Assembly (NCBI RefSeq): GCF_009720385.1
Contig: NZ_ML769301.1
Span: forward strand, 496,001-560,000
From: Catellatospora vulcania
Lineage (GTDB): Bacteria > Actinomycetota > Actinomycetes > Mycobacteriales > Micromonosporaceae
Direction: 5' to 3'
DNA length: 64,000 nt
The notes beneath the pieces are model-generated. The model had not been told where the DNA came from and ran no database searches. It saw only the letters and a program-made list of their open reading frames with translations. Both the position numbers and the translations under genes were made by a program. Positions 33,501 to 40,992 of the stretch are shown in pieces (position 1 is the stretch's first letter; each line of letters starts with the position of its first letter).

Positions 33501-36017
33501 GCCGGGCACCGGCTCGGTCAGCCACCGCTGCAGCAGCGACACGATCACCGCGACGTCGGCGGAGGAGCGCTGCTGCGCCAGGAAGATCCGGAAGACGGCC
33601 TCTTCCAGTTCGGGCGTGCGGTCGAAGCCGTCGATGCCGTAGTGCGCGAGCACCCGGGCCAGTCGCTGCCGGAACGCGTCCGGCAGCCCGGCTCGGTCGA
33701 CGTCGAGGCTCTGCAGGTAGGCGTGGAAGAACTCGCGCGGGCTGTGCACCCGGGTGTCGGCCTTGGTCTCCTCGCCGGCCGGCCGGTTGCGGCTCAGTTC
33801 GGACAGGTCGGCGAACACCTGCAGCAGCCCGACCTCGCCCTCGATCGGGGCGCGGCCCAGCTCGGCCCGGGCTGCCAGGTACGCCGACAGCGCCCGGCGC
33901 TCGTCGCGCGGGTCGAGGTCGTAGCCGAGCAGCAGGCTGCGCAGGTCGGCCTGGCCGCGTACGACCCGGGCCTCGGCGGACAGGCCGCCCGGCTCGGGCG
34001 GCAGTTCCAGGTCCACGGCCTCGGTCTCGGCCGCCGCCTCGGACTCGTCGCCGATCGGCTCCAGGCGCATCAGCGGCGCGCCGGACTCGACCTGGCTGCC
34101 GACGGAGACGTTGATCTCGCGCAGCTTGGACTTGACCGGTGCGCGCAGCACCGTCTCCATCTTCATGCTCTCCAGCACGAGCACCGGCGCGCCCGCCTCG
34201 ACCTCGTCGCCGACCTGGCACGGGGTCGCCACGACCAGCGCGGGGGCGGGGGAGCGCAGCACGCCGCCCTCGTCGCGGCTGACGCGGTGCGTGACGCCGT
34301 CCACCTCGACCAGGTGGATCGGGCCGTGCGTGTCGGTCACCAGCCGGAAGCGGCGGCCGTTGACCAGGACCCGGCCGGTGTGCTCGTCGAAGCGCTCCAG
34401 CTCGACGTCCATGGTCGGGGCTTCGCCGATGCCGACCCGGAAGCGGTGCGGCCCGATCTGCGCGACCGACACCCGGTAGGCGGCGCCGCGCAGCTTGAGG
34501 TCGATCGGCCGGCCGCTCTTGTGCTGGACCTGCGGGCGGCCGCCGTGTGCCGTGGACAGCAGCCGCTGCCGCTCGATCTGCGCCTCGTCCTCGTACGCCT
34601 CGATGGCGGCCGCGGCCAGCGCGATGCCGGAGTGCTTGGTGGAGACCAGGCGGCCCTGCGCGCGGACCCGGTCGATCCAGCCGGTGTCGGCGCTGCCGTC
34701 GATGACCTCGGGCTGGTCGAGCAGGTCGAGCAGGAAGCTCTTGTTGGTCGCGCCGCCCTCGATGATCACGGTGGTGTCGGCGACCGCGCGGCGCAGCCGG
34801 CCGAGCGCCTCCTCGCGGGTACGCCCGAACGCGATGATCTTCGCGATCATCGAGTCGAAGTCGGCGGGGATCACGTCGCCCTCGCTGACGCCGGTGTCCA
34901 CCCGGACGCCGGGGCCCGCGGGCAGGGTCAGCCGCTCGATCCGGCCGGGCGACGGGGCGAAGTCGCGGTCGGGGTCCTCGGCGTTGAGCCGGGCCTCCAC
35001 CGCGTGGCCCACCTCGACCGGGATCAGGTCGCCCAGGCGGCCGCCCGAGGCGACGTGGAGTTGCGCCTTGACCAGGTCGAAGTCGGTGGTCGCCTCGGTG
35101 ATCGGGTGCTCGACCTGGAGCCGGGTGTTGACCTCCAGGAAGGCGAACAGCTTCTCGCCCGGGTGGTAGAGGAACTCGACGGTGCCCGCACCGCGGTAGT
35201 TCACCGCCAGCGCCAGCCGCTCGGCCGCCGTCTTCAGCTCGCGCACCTGCTCGGGGGCGAGCACGGGCGAGGCGGACTCCTCGATGACCTTCTGGTTGCG
35301 CCGCTGCACGGAGCAGTCGCGCACACCCAGCGCCCAGGCGGTGCCCTGGCCGTCGGCGATCACCTGGACCTCGACGTGCCGGGCGCCGGTGACCAGGCGC
35401 TCCAGGAACACGATGCCGCTGCCGAAGGCGCGCTTGGCCTCCAGGCTGGTGCGCTCGTACGCGTCGGCCAGCTCCTCGTCGCTGCGCACCACCCGGATGC
35501 CGCGACCGCCGCCGCCGGCGGTGGCCTTGAGCATCAGCGGGTAGCCGATCTCGGCCGCCGAGCGGGTGGCCGCCTCCAGGCTCTCCACCGCACCCCGGCT
35601 CCACGGCGCGACCGGGACGCCGACCTCCTCGGCGATCAGCTTCGAGCCGATCTTGTCGCCGAGCTTGCGCATCGCCTCGGCGCTCGGGCCGATGAAGGTG
35701 ACACCGATCTTCTCGCACAGCTCCGCGAACGCCGGGTCCTCGGCGACGAAGCCCCAGCCCACCCATGCTGCGTCGACCTGCATCTCGACCAGGGCGCGCT
35801 CGAGCACCGCGTGGTCCAGGTAGGGGCGCGCCGAGGCGGGGCCGAGGCAGTAGCTGTCGTCGGCCTCGCGCACGAAGGTGGCGGTGCGTTCCGCTTCGGT
35901 GTAGAGCGCGATGGTCTCGATCGGTGGGGCGTCGGACTCCGCGTTGAGCTCGCGGACGGCGTGGATCAGCCGCATGGCGGCCTCACCCCGGTTGACGATG
36001 GCGATGCGATTGAACAC
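30570..36017 (-). CDS. Single-chain acetyl/acyl-CoA carboxylase (BC-BCCP-central-CT fusion)
   Basis: 1815 residues. Biotin carboxylase is about residues 1-450 (MFNRIAIVNRGEAAMRLIHA, ATP-grasp KATAGGGGRGIRVV, EVNTRLQVEHP). The biotinyl domain has VLESMKMETV with biotin Lys619, Ser replacing the usual Ala in EAMKM. A long helical segment (about 690-1150) resembles the central domain of eukaryotic ACC. The carboxyltransferase N half has INIVVAGITVGAQPYWNAEATMLMHTKG and the C half NLSGFDGSPESMRKLQLEYGAEIGRAI and HGGAFVVFSK. It makes malonyl- or methylmalonyl-CoA in one chain, unlike the usual multisubunit actinobacterial AccA/D complexes. Start is the ATG at 36017. It stands alone with its own promoter region. 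Confidence 0.9.
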   Translation of the reverse strand: MFNRIAIVNRGEAAMRLIHAVRELNAESDAPPIETIALYTEAERTATFVREADDSYCLGPASARPYLDHAVLERALVEMQVDAAWVGWGFVAEDPAFAELCEKIGVTFIGPSAEAMRKLGDKIGSKLIAEEVGVPVAPWSRGAVESLEAATRSAAEIGYPLMLKATAGGGGRGIRVVRSDEELADAYERTSLEAKRAFGSGIVFLERLVTGARHVEVQVIADGQGTAWALGVRDCSVQRRNQKVIEESASPVLAPEQVRELKTAAERLALAVNYRGAGTVEFLYHPGEKLFAFLEVNTRLQVEHPITEATTDFDLVKAQLHVASGGRLGDLIPVEVGHAVEARLNAEDPDRDFAPSPGRIERLTLPAGPGVRVDTGVSEGDVIPADFDSMIAKIIAFGRTREEALGRLRRAVADTTVIIEGGATNKSFLLDLLDQPEVIDGSADTGWIDRVRAQGRLVSTKHSGIALAAAAIEAYEDEAQIERQRLLSTAHGGRPQVQHKSGRPIDLKLRGAAYRVSVAQIGPHRFRVGIGEAPTMDVELERFDEHTGRVLVNGRRFRLVTDTHGPIHLVEVDGVTHRVSRDEGGVLRSPAPALVVATPCQVGDEVEAGAPVLVLESMKMETVLRAPVKSKLREINVSVGSQVESGAPLMRLEPIGDESEAAAETEAVDLELPPEPGGLSAEARVVRGQADLRSLLLGYDLDPRDERRALSAYLAARAELGRAPIEGEVGLLQVFADLSELSRNRPAGEETKADTRVHSPREFFHAYLQSLDVDRAGLPDAFRQRLARVLAHYGIDGFDRTPELEEAVFRIFLAQQRSSADVAVIVSLLQRWLTEPVPGEGVREAVSQALEHLIWATQVRFPVVGDLARSIVFRWAAQPMLRRKRAEVYNEVREHLRHLDRDPGAADRDERIAKMVASPEPLVRLLGQRIGRPAVDHGPMLEVLSRRYYGNRGISDTRCVEVAGHTFFTAAYDRDGERFRLIATATDFTELPDALAKIAELADEASVADVYLTWADQPDPDTMAASLRAVLERAGLLDVLQRVTMSVAGPTGAAMHHHFTFRPGHGEDRVIRGLHPQIAERLQLPRLRNFDLTRLPSIDEEVYLFRCVAPDNPADERLAAMAQVRDLTPLRDAEGRVLALPALEGMLDGCLDAIRKVQARRPAKKRLDTNRITLYVWPSSELTVEELNAVIQRVLPRTAGAGLEQVLVLGRQRDEVTGEMADVAVEVSFDAGMRMSVTEPTTEPIEPLDDYRQKVLSARRRGTTYPYELTGLLAGRNGTFTEYDLDDTGELVPVERPKGRNKAGIVAGVVSTPTERYPEGVTRVALLGDPTKALGALSEPECARIIAALNLAERMQAPVDWFALSAGARISMDSGTENMDWVAAALKRIVEFTQDGGEINIVVAGITVGAQPYWNAEATMLMHTKGILVMTPDSAMVLTGKQSLDFSGGVSAEDNFGIGGYDRVMGPNGQAQYWAPDLRAAQGVLMAHHEHTYIAPGEAGPRRAATTDPADRDISPFPHSVPDSDFTTVGQIFSKEHNPDRKKPFDIRTLMRALADQDHTILERWAGMADAETTVVQDVHLGGIPVCLLGIESRSVPRRGFPPTDGPDTYTAGTLFPQSSKKAARAINAASGNRPLVVLANLSGFDGSPESMRKLQLEYGAEIGRAIVNFRGPIVFCVISRYHGGAFVVFSKALNPNMTVLALEGSFASVLGGAPAAAVVFAGDVNARTAKDPRVVDLESRITTATGGEKAALVGQLLDVRASVRAEKLSEVAAEFDGVHSIQRAVQVGSVDAIIRPDELRPQIIAAIERGLPAA

Positions 36018-36074
36018 CGAGTAAGCCTTCCAAAGAACCCGAACGAAGAACCCCGTGGGGTGGGGTCCCCGTCA

Positions 36075-36112
36075 ACAACCTTTGCATCTACTGAGCGGTA
36101 GCAAACCGTTGT
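36075..36112. promoter_or_regulatory. Imperfect dyad upstream of the carboxylase
   Basis: TTTGC (36081-36085) and GCAAA (36101-36105) flank ATCTACTGAGCGGTA, with outer ACAA and TTGT slightly offset. The region is unusually A+T rich for this window. It is a candidate repressor site for the fatty-acid gene, not a strict palindrome. Confidence 0.35.
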
Positions 36113-36201
36113 AATCGTCAGGGGACGACAGCGAATTTTGTGGAGAACCACCAAAGGCAGATGGCGCTCAATTGGATAAATCGGCGAATTCTATGACAAG
36201 A

Positions 36202-37257
36202 TCATATGCTGTCCGGGGTCAGCGACGGCTCGTCCGGGGCGGACAGGCTGAACACCGCGCCCGCCACCGCGGCGCTGGCGGCGATCTTCGCTTCCAGCGC
36301 GCGCAGCCGCACGGCCACGTGCGACTCGACGTCGTCCCCGGCGAGATCGACGTCGCCCACCACCGAGATCATCCGCGGCCCCACCACCTCCAGTCGCAGG
36401 TACGTCACCCGGGCGACCTCGGGCATGTCCAGCATTGCCCGCAGCACGGCGGTGCGCACCCGCGGGTCGGCCTCCTCCCCGACGAGGAACCGGCGGTTGC
36501 GGTTGATGAGCACCCCCGCGACCACCACCAGCAGCACCCCGACCAGGATCGACCCCATGGCGTCGGGCACCGCCGAGCCCGTCAACTGGTGCGCGGCCAG
36601 CCCGGCGGTCGCCAGCACCAGGCCGATCAGCGCGGCGGCGTCCTCGGCGAACACGGCCCGCAGCGCCGGATCGGACGTGGCCAGCACGTGCTCGATGAGG
36701 TCACGCTGCATCACCTTGGCGTCGGCGCGGGCCTGGCGCACGGACTGCAGGAACGACACCCCTTCCAGCAGGAACGAGGCGGCCAGCACGGCGTACCCCA
36801 CGAGGAAGTCGTCGGCCGGGGTCGGGTCGCGCAGCTGGCCGATGCCGTGCGTGACCGAGAACGCGCCACCGGCCACGAACAGGCCGACCGCGGCGAACAG
36901 CGACCACACGTAGGCCTCGCGACCGTGCCCGAGTGGATGTCCCCGGTCGGCCGGGCGGGCCGCGCGGCGGTTGGCCACGACCAGGAACACCTCGTTGCCG
37001 GTGTCCGCCCAGGAGTGCGCGGCCTCCGCGGTCAGCGACGCCGACCTGGTGAGCAGCGCGGCGGCGGTCTTGGCGATCGCGATCAGCAGGTTCGCCCCGA
37101 GCGCCACGAACACGGTGAGGAAGCTGTCTGACCCGCGGGCGTCGCCGGGCAGCAGGAAAGCGAAGCCGGCGGGCTGCGGCTCATCCTGGGCGGCCGCCGC
37201 AGCCACCCCGTCACGTGGGGTTTCCCGCGGGCGGCTGGTCCCGCCCGGTCGATTCAT
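36202..37257 (-). CDS. Cation diffusion facilitator (CDF) family transporter
   Basis: 351 residues from ATG at 37257 (AGGTGG upstream). Six helices are visible, with the CDF metal site pattern AEAAHSWADTGNE (HxxxD) in TM2 and AVFAEDAAALIGLVLA in TM5, and GHPLGHGREAYVWSLFAAVGLF before TM3. A C-terminal cytoplasmic domain follows (TAVLRAMLDMPEVARVTYLRLEVVGPRMISVVGDVDL). It should export divalent metals such as Zn, Mn or Fe by proton antiport. It is divergent from an MFS pump. Confidence 0.9.
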   Translation of the reverse strand: MNRPGGTSRPRETPRDGVAAAAAQDEPQPAGFAFLLPGDARGSDSFLTVFVALGANLLIAIAKTAAALLTRSASLTAEAAHSWADTGNEVFLVVANRRAARPADRGHPLGHGREAYVWSLFAAVGLFVAGGAFSVTHGIGQLRDPTPADDFLVGYAVLAASFLLEGVSFLQSVRQARADAKVMQRDLIEHVLATSDPALRAVFAEDAAALIGLVLATAGLAAHQLTGSAVPDAMGSILVGVLLVVVAGVLINRNRRFLVGEEADPRVRTAVLRAMLDMPEVARVTYLRLEVVGPRMISVVGDVDLAGDDVESHVAVRLRALEAKIAASAAVAGAVFSLSAPDEPSLTPDSI

Positions 37258-37467
37258 GCGTTGCCACCTGTGCGGCTGATCATCTGACCCCTGCCGGTTC
37301 GTGTCCGACTCCGACGATATCCGCACCGGGCGTGGCGACCGTTCGGCTCTCCCACGGCGGCACGGTGCGCATCGCGCAAGAACCCTGAGCGACACGTGCA
37401 CCGCGCAGGGAAGCCGGTCGGCGGGTAGTCCGGCAAATCGCTCTCGATGGACGAGACGCCCGATAAC

Positions 37468-37492
37468 CTGGTCGAAACGCCTCGCCGACCAG
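37468..37492. promoter_or_regulatory. Dyad upstream of the MFS gene
   Basis: CTGGTCG (37468-37474) and CGACCAG (37486-37492) form a 7-bp inverted repeat with an 11-nt centre, 25 bp upstream of the MFS start. No regulator gene is adjacent, so the binder is unknown. Confidence 0.35.
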
Positions 37493-37516
37493 ACGAGCGG
37501 ACGGGGGACCGGATTC

Positions 37517-39094
37517 ATGACCTCATCGCCGGATCGGCGGTCGTCGGCGCCGGCACGCCAAGGGCTCGTGCTCGCGGCGCTGATCATGGTGGCGGCGGTG
37601 GCCAACCTCAACCTGGCCGTCGCCAACGTGGCGCTGCCCGACATCGGGCGCGCGTTCGACTCCTCGCAGACGGCGCTCAACCTCATCGCGGTCGCGTACT
37701 CGCTGGGCCTGGCCTGCTCGGTGATCTACCTCGGCGCGCTCGGCGACCGGTACGGGCGCAAGCTCATGCTGGTGGCAGGCATCCTGCTGTCGGTGCCCGC
37801 CTGCCTGCTCGCCGCGTACGCGCCGACGGACACCGTCCTGATCCTCGCCCGCCTCGTCGGCGGCCTGTCCGCGGGCATGGCCTACCCGACCACGCTGGCC
37901 CTCATTGCCGCGCTGTGGTCGGGCCCGGCCCGCACCCGCTCCATCGCGCTCTGGTCGGCGACCGGCGGGGCCATCGCCTCACTGGGCCCGCTGGCGGCGG
38001 GTTTCGCGCTGGAGCGCTTCTGGTGGGGCTCGGTCTTCCTGATCACCCTGCCGCTGGCGGCGATCGCGCTGGTCATGGCCGTGATGCTGGTGCCCGCGCA
38101 CGTGAACGAGACCACCGAGCCGGTCGACAACCTCGGCGGCGTCCTGTCGATAGTCCTGGTCGGCGCGGCGATCCTCGCCATCAACTTCGCGCCCGTGCCG
38201 AACGCCGGCGCGCTTGTCGCGGGCCTGACCGTGCTCGCGCTGGCCGCGGTCGTCGCGTTCGTGCTGCGCGAGCGCCGGGCCGCGAACCCGCTCTACGACC
38301 TGGGCATCGCCTCCCGGCGGGTGTTCTGGGTCGCGGCCTGCGCGGGCATCATCGTGTTCGGGTCGCTGATGGGCGCGATGTTCATCGGCCAGCAGTTCCT
38401 GCAGAACGTGCTCGGTTATTCGACGGTGCAGGCCGGTGCGGCGATCCTGCCCGCGGCGATCCTGATGGTCCTCATCGCGCCGCGCTCGGCAAAGCTGGTG
38501 GAGTCGCACGGGGCCAGGTTCACCCTGCTCACCGGATACGTGTTCGTGCTGCTCGGGTTCCTGACCATGCTGCTGCTATGGCGGGAGGGCATCGGTTACT
38601 GGCAGGTCGGGCTCGGCTACGCGCTGATCGGCGCGGGCGTCGGCTTCGCCGGCACGCCCGCCTCCCACTCGCTGACCGGCTCCGTTCCGGTGACCCGGGC
38701 GGGCATGGCCTCCGGTACGGCCGACCTGCAGCGCGACCTGGGCGGCGCGGTCATGCAGTCAATTTTCGGGGCGCTGCTCACTGCCGGGTACGCCAGCGCC
38801 GCCGCGGCCGCCGTCACCGCAGCCCCGCCCAACCCGGCCATCACCGCGAGCGTGCAGACCCAGCTCACGAAGTCGTTCTCCAGCGCCGCCACCACCGCCG
38901 AGCAGTATCCGCAGTACTCCGCGCAGATCACCGCCGGGGCGAAGGCGGCGTTCCTGCAGGGTGACCAGTGGGCCTACCTGGCCGGGATCGTCGCGGTCCT
39001 GATCGGCGCGGCCATCGTGTACGTGTTCTTCCCCCGCAAGGCGCAGGAGCAGCGGCTGCTCGACGAGTACGCGGCGACCGACTCGGGCGCGTAG
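37517..39094 (+). CDS. MFS transporter, DHA2 drug:H+ antiporter type
   Basis: 525 residues from ATG at 37517 with GGGGGA upstream. About 14 hydrophobic segments; motif A-like GALGDRYGRKLMLV follows TM2 and the cytoplasmic loop after TM8 has RSAKLVESHGARF. An extracellular-side loop near the C-terminus is polar and rich in Ala, Thr and Ser (PNPAITASVQTQLTKSFSSAATTAEQYPQYSAQ), longer than usual. The tail is KAQEQRLLDEYAATDSGA. The substrate is unknown. It is divergent from the CDF gene and not associated with a nearby regulator. Confidence 0.9.
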   Translation: MTSSPDRRSSAPARQGLVLAALIMVAAVANLNLAVANVALPDIGRAFDSSQTALNLIAVAYSLGLACSVIYLGALGDRYGRKLMLVAGILLSVPACLLAAYAPTDTVLILARLVGGLSAGMAYPTTLALIAALWSGPARTRSIALWSATGGAIASLGPLAAGFALERFWWGSVFLITLPLAAIALVMAVMLVPAHVNETTEPVDNLGGVLSIVLVGAAILAINFAPVPNAGALVAGLTVLALAAVVAFVLRERRAANPLYDLGIASRRVFWVAACAGIIVFGSLMGAMFIGQQFLQNVLGYSTVQAGAAILPAAILMVLIAPRSAKLVESHGARFTLLTGYVFVLLGFLTMLLLWREGIGYWQVGLGYALIGAGVGFAGTPASHSLTGSVPVTRAGMASGTADLQRDLGGAVMQSIFGALLTAGYASAAAAAVTAAPPNPAITASVQTQLTKSFSSAATTAEQYPQYSAQITAGAKAAFLQGDQWAYLAGIVAVLIGAAIVYVFFPRKAQEQRLLDEYAATDSGA

Positions 39095-39205
39095 CGCCAG
39101 GGCTCGCATCAGCTAATCGCCGGTGTCGATGCGACGGTGACGCGCGAGTGGGACCGGGACAAAAACCACAAGCCAGAGCTTCGGGGCCGTCGGTAGCCTG
39201 TCGCC

Positions 39206-40942
39206 ATGCCCCCACGCCTGCCACATCCCGATCCCGGCGTTCCGGACACGAGGGGCCCCGTGCGGTACCTGTGGTGGCTGGTCCGATCCCAGTGGCCGCG
39301 GGCACTGCGCGGCAGCGTGGTCGGCACCGCGTGGATGATCGGGCTGGCGGTGCGGCCGTGGCTGATCGCGCGGGCGATCGACGACGGGCTGCGCGCCGGT
39401 GACACCCGGGCGCTGCTGACCTGGGTCGGCGCGATCATCGTTGCCGGCGTGGTCGTCGCCTGGCTCGGGATCATGCGGCACCGGACGATGACCTTCCTGC
39501 GCGAGGACGCCACGGCCCGCTCGTCGCAGGTGGTGCTGCACCACATCGCGCGGCTGGGCGCGGTGCTGCCGCGCAGGGTCCCGGCAGGCGAGATCGCGAC
39601 CGTGTGCGGCACCGACGTGTCGCAGGCCTCGTGGGCGCTGACGATGACAGGGCCGGGCGTGGGCGCGGTGCTGGCGTACGCGACCGCGTCGGTCGTGCTG
39701 TGGTCGGTGGACCCGATGCTGGCCCTGTTCGTGCTGCTGGGTGTGCCCGTGGTCGTGCTCGTGGTGGGACCGTTGCTCAACCGGTTGCAGGGCGTCGACA
39801 CCGGCTACCGGCACGAGCTGGGGATCCTGACCAGCCGGGCCGGTGACATCGTGGCCGGGCTGCGGGTGCTGGCCGGGGTGGGTGGCCGCGACCTGTTCGC
39901 CCGGCGCTACGCCGCCCGGTCGCAGAGCCTGCTCCAGCAGGGCTACCGGGTCGGCTCGATCATGAGCTGGGTGCAGGCGCTGACCGTGGGCATCCCCGCC
40001 CTGTTCCTGGCCGCGATCGTCTGGCTGTCCGCGCGCATGGCCGCCGAGGGGCAGATCACCGTCGGCGAGATGGTCGCCGTGTACGGATACGCCGCGATCC
40101 TGTCGGTGCCGGTGTGGTTCCTGCTCGAAGGCGGTTTCATGACCGTGCGGGGCCTCGTCGCCGCGCGGCGGATCATCGCGGTGCTGCGCGTCCAGCCCGA
40201 CGCCGGCGCGGCCGGCCCCGCCCCCCACGGCCCCGCCGACCTGCACGACCCGCAGTCGGGGCTGACCGTCCCTGTGGGACGCATGATCGGCGTCGCGGCG
40301 GAGGACCCCGCGGCGGCGATCGCGCTCGCCGACCGGCTCGCCCGCTACGTCTCCAGTGAGGTGAGCTGGGGCGGGCTGCCGATCGCCGGTGTCGATCCGG
40401 CCGAGATCCGGGCCCGCATCCTCGTCGCCGACCACGACTCCTACCTGTTCCCGGGCACGCTGCGCGAGGTGCTGCGGACCCGCCACGACGTCACCGACGC
40501 CCAGCTGGCCGCCGCCGTGCACACCGCGTCCGCCGACGACATCGTCGAGTCGCTGCCCGGCGGGCTCGACGGGCAGATCGAGGCCCGCGGCAGCAACCTG
40601 TCCGGCGGCCAGCGCCAGCGCGTACGCCTGGCCCAGCACCTGCTCGCCGAGCCCGACGTGCTGATCCTCGTCGACCCGACCTCGGCCGTCGACTCGCACA
40701 CCGAGGCCCGCATCGCCGACCGGCTGCACGAGCACCGCACCGGCCGGACCACCGTCGTGATCGCCACGTCTCCGCTGCTGCTGGACCGCACGGACCTGGT
40801 GGCCTTCCTCCGTGACGGGCAGGTCGCCGCCGCCGGCAGGCACGACGAGCTGCTGGAGACCGAACCCGGCTACCGGGCGCTGGTCGCCCGCGACGCCGCC
40901 GAGCCCGAGAGCGACGCCGCGCGAGTGGGAGCACTGCGATGA
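39206..40942 (+). CDS. ABC exporter subunit A with degenerate ATP site
   Basis: 578 residues from ATG at 39206; TAGCCT at 39194-39199 suggests a leaderless transcript. The permease half has six helices. The ATPase half keeps the signature LSGGQ (465-469) but the P-loop is lost: GVAAEDPAAAIA occupies the Walker A position, with Ala371 where the catalytic Lys should be. Walker B is VLILVDPTSAVD with Val489 for the Walker B Asp and Asp490 for the catalytic Glu. It therefore cannot hold a normal ATP site alone and must pair with subunit B (40989-42728), whose defects are complementary. Confidence 0.9.
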   Translation: MPPRLPHPDPGVPDTRGPVRYLWWLVRSQWPRALRGSVVGTAWMIGLAVRPWLIARAIDDGLRAGDTRALLTWVGAIIVAGVVVAWLGIMRHRTMTFLREDATARSSQVVLHHIARLGAVLPRRVPAGEIATVCGTDVSQASWALTMTGPGVGAVLAYATASVVLWSVDPMLALFVLLGVPVVVLVVGPLLNRLQGVDTGYRHELGILTSRAGDIVAGLRVLAGVGGRDLFARRYAARSQSLLQQGYRVGSIMSWVQALTVGIPALFLAAIVWLSARMAAEGQITVGEMVAVYGYAAILSVPVWFLLEGGFMTVRGLVAARRIIAVLRVQPDAGAAGPAPHGPADLHDPQSGLTVPVGRMIGVAAEDPAAAIALADRLARYVSSEVSWGGLPIAGVDPAEIRARILVADHDSYLFPGTLREVLRTRHDVTDAQLAAAVHTASADDIVESLPGGLDGQIEARGSNLSGGQRQRVRLAQHLLAEPDVLILVDPTSAVDSHTEARIADRLHEHRTGRTTVVIATSPLLLDRTDLVAFLRDGQVAAAGRHDELLETEPGYRALVARDAAEPESDAARVGALR

Positions 40943-40992
40943 TCGAGACCGCCACCGTCGAGCCCGGCACCCCACGGGCGGCCCGGCGATGA
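40939..40992 (+). CDS. 17-codon mini-ORF linking the two ABC subunits
   Basis: The ATG at 40939 overlaps the stop of subunit A (ATGA) and the ORF, MIETATVEPGTPRAARR, ends at 40992 with its TGA overlapping the ATG of subunit B at 40989. It has no clear ribosome binding site of its own. It could couple translation by reinitiation, or subunit B may truly begin here through a frameshift or assembly error at the ATGA. No homologue recognised. Confidence 0.4.
   Translation: MIETATVEPGTPRAARR

Noticed and set aside
30678-36101. Very long open frame on the plus strand opposite the carboxylase gene
   Set aside because: High GC content leaves the antisense frame without stops; its translation is low-complexity, rich in Arg/Gly/His/Val, and lacks any domain, while the minus strand encodes a clear carboxylase.
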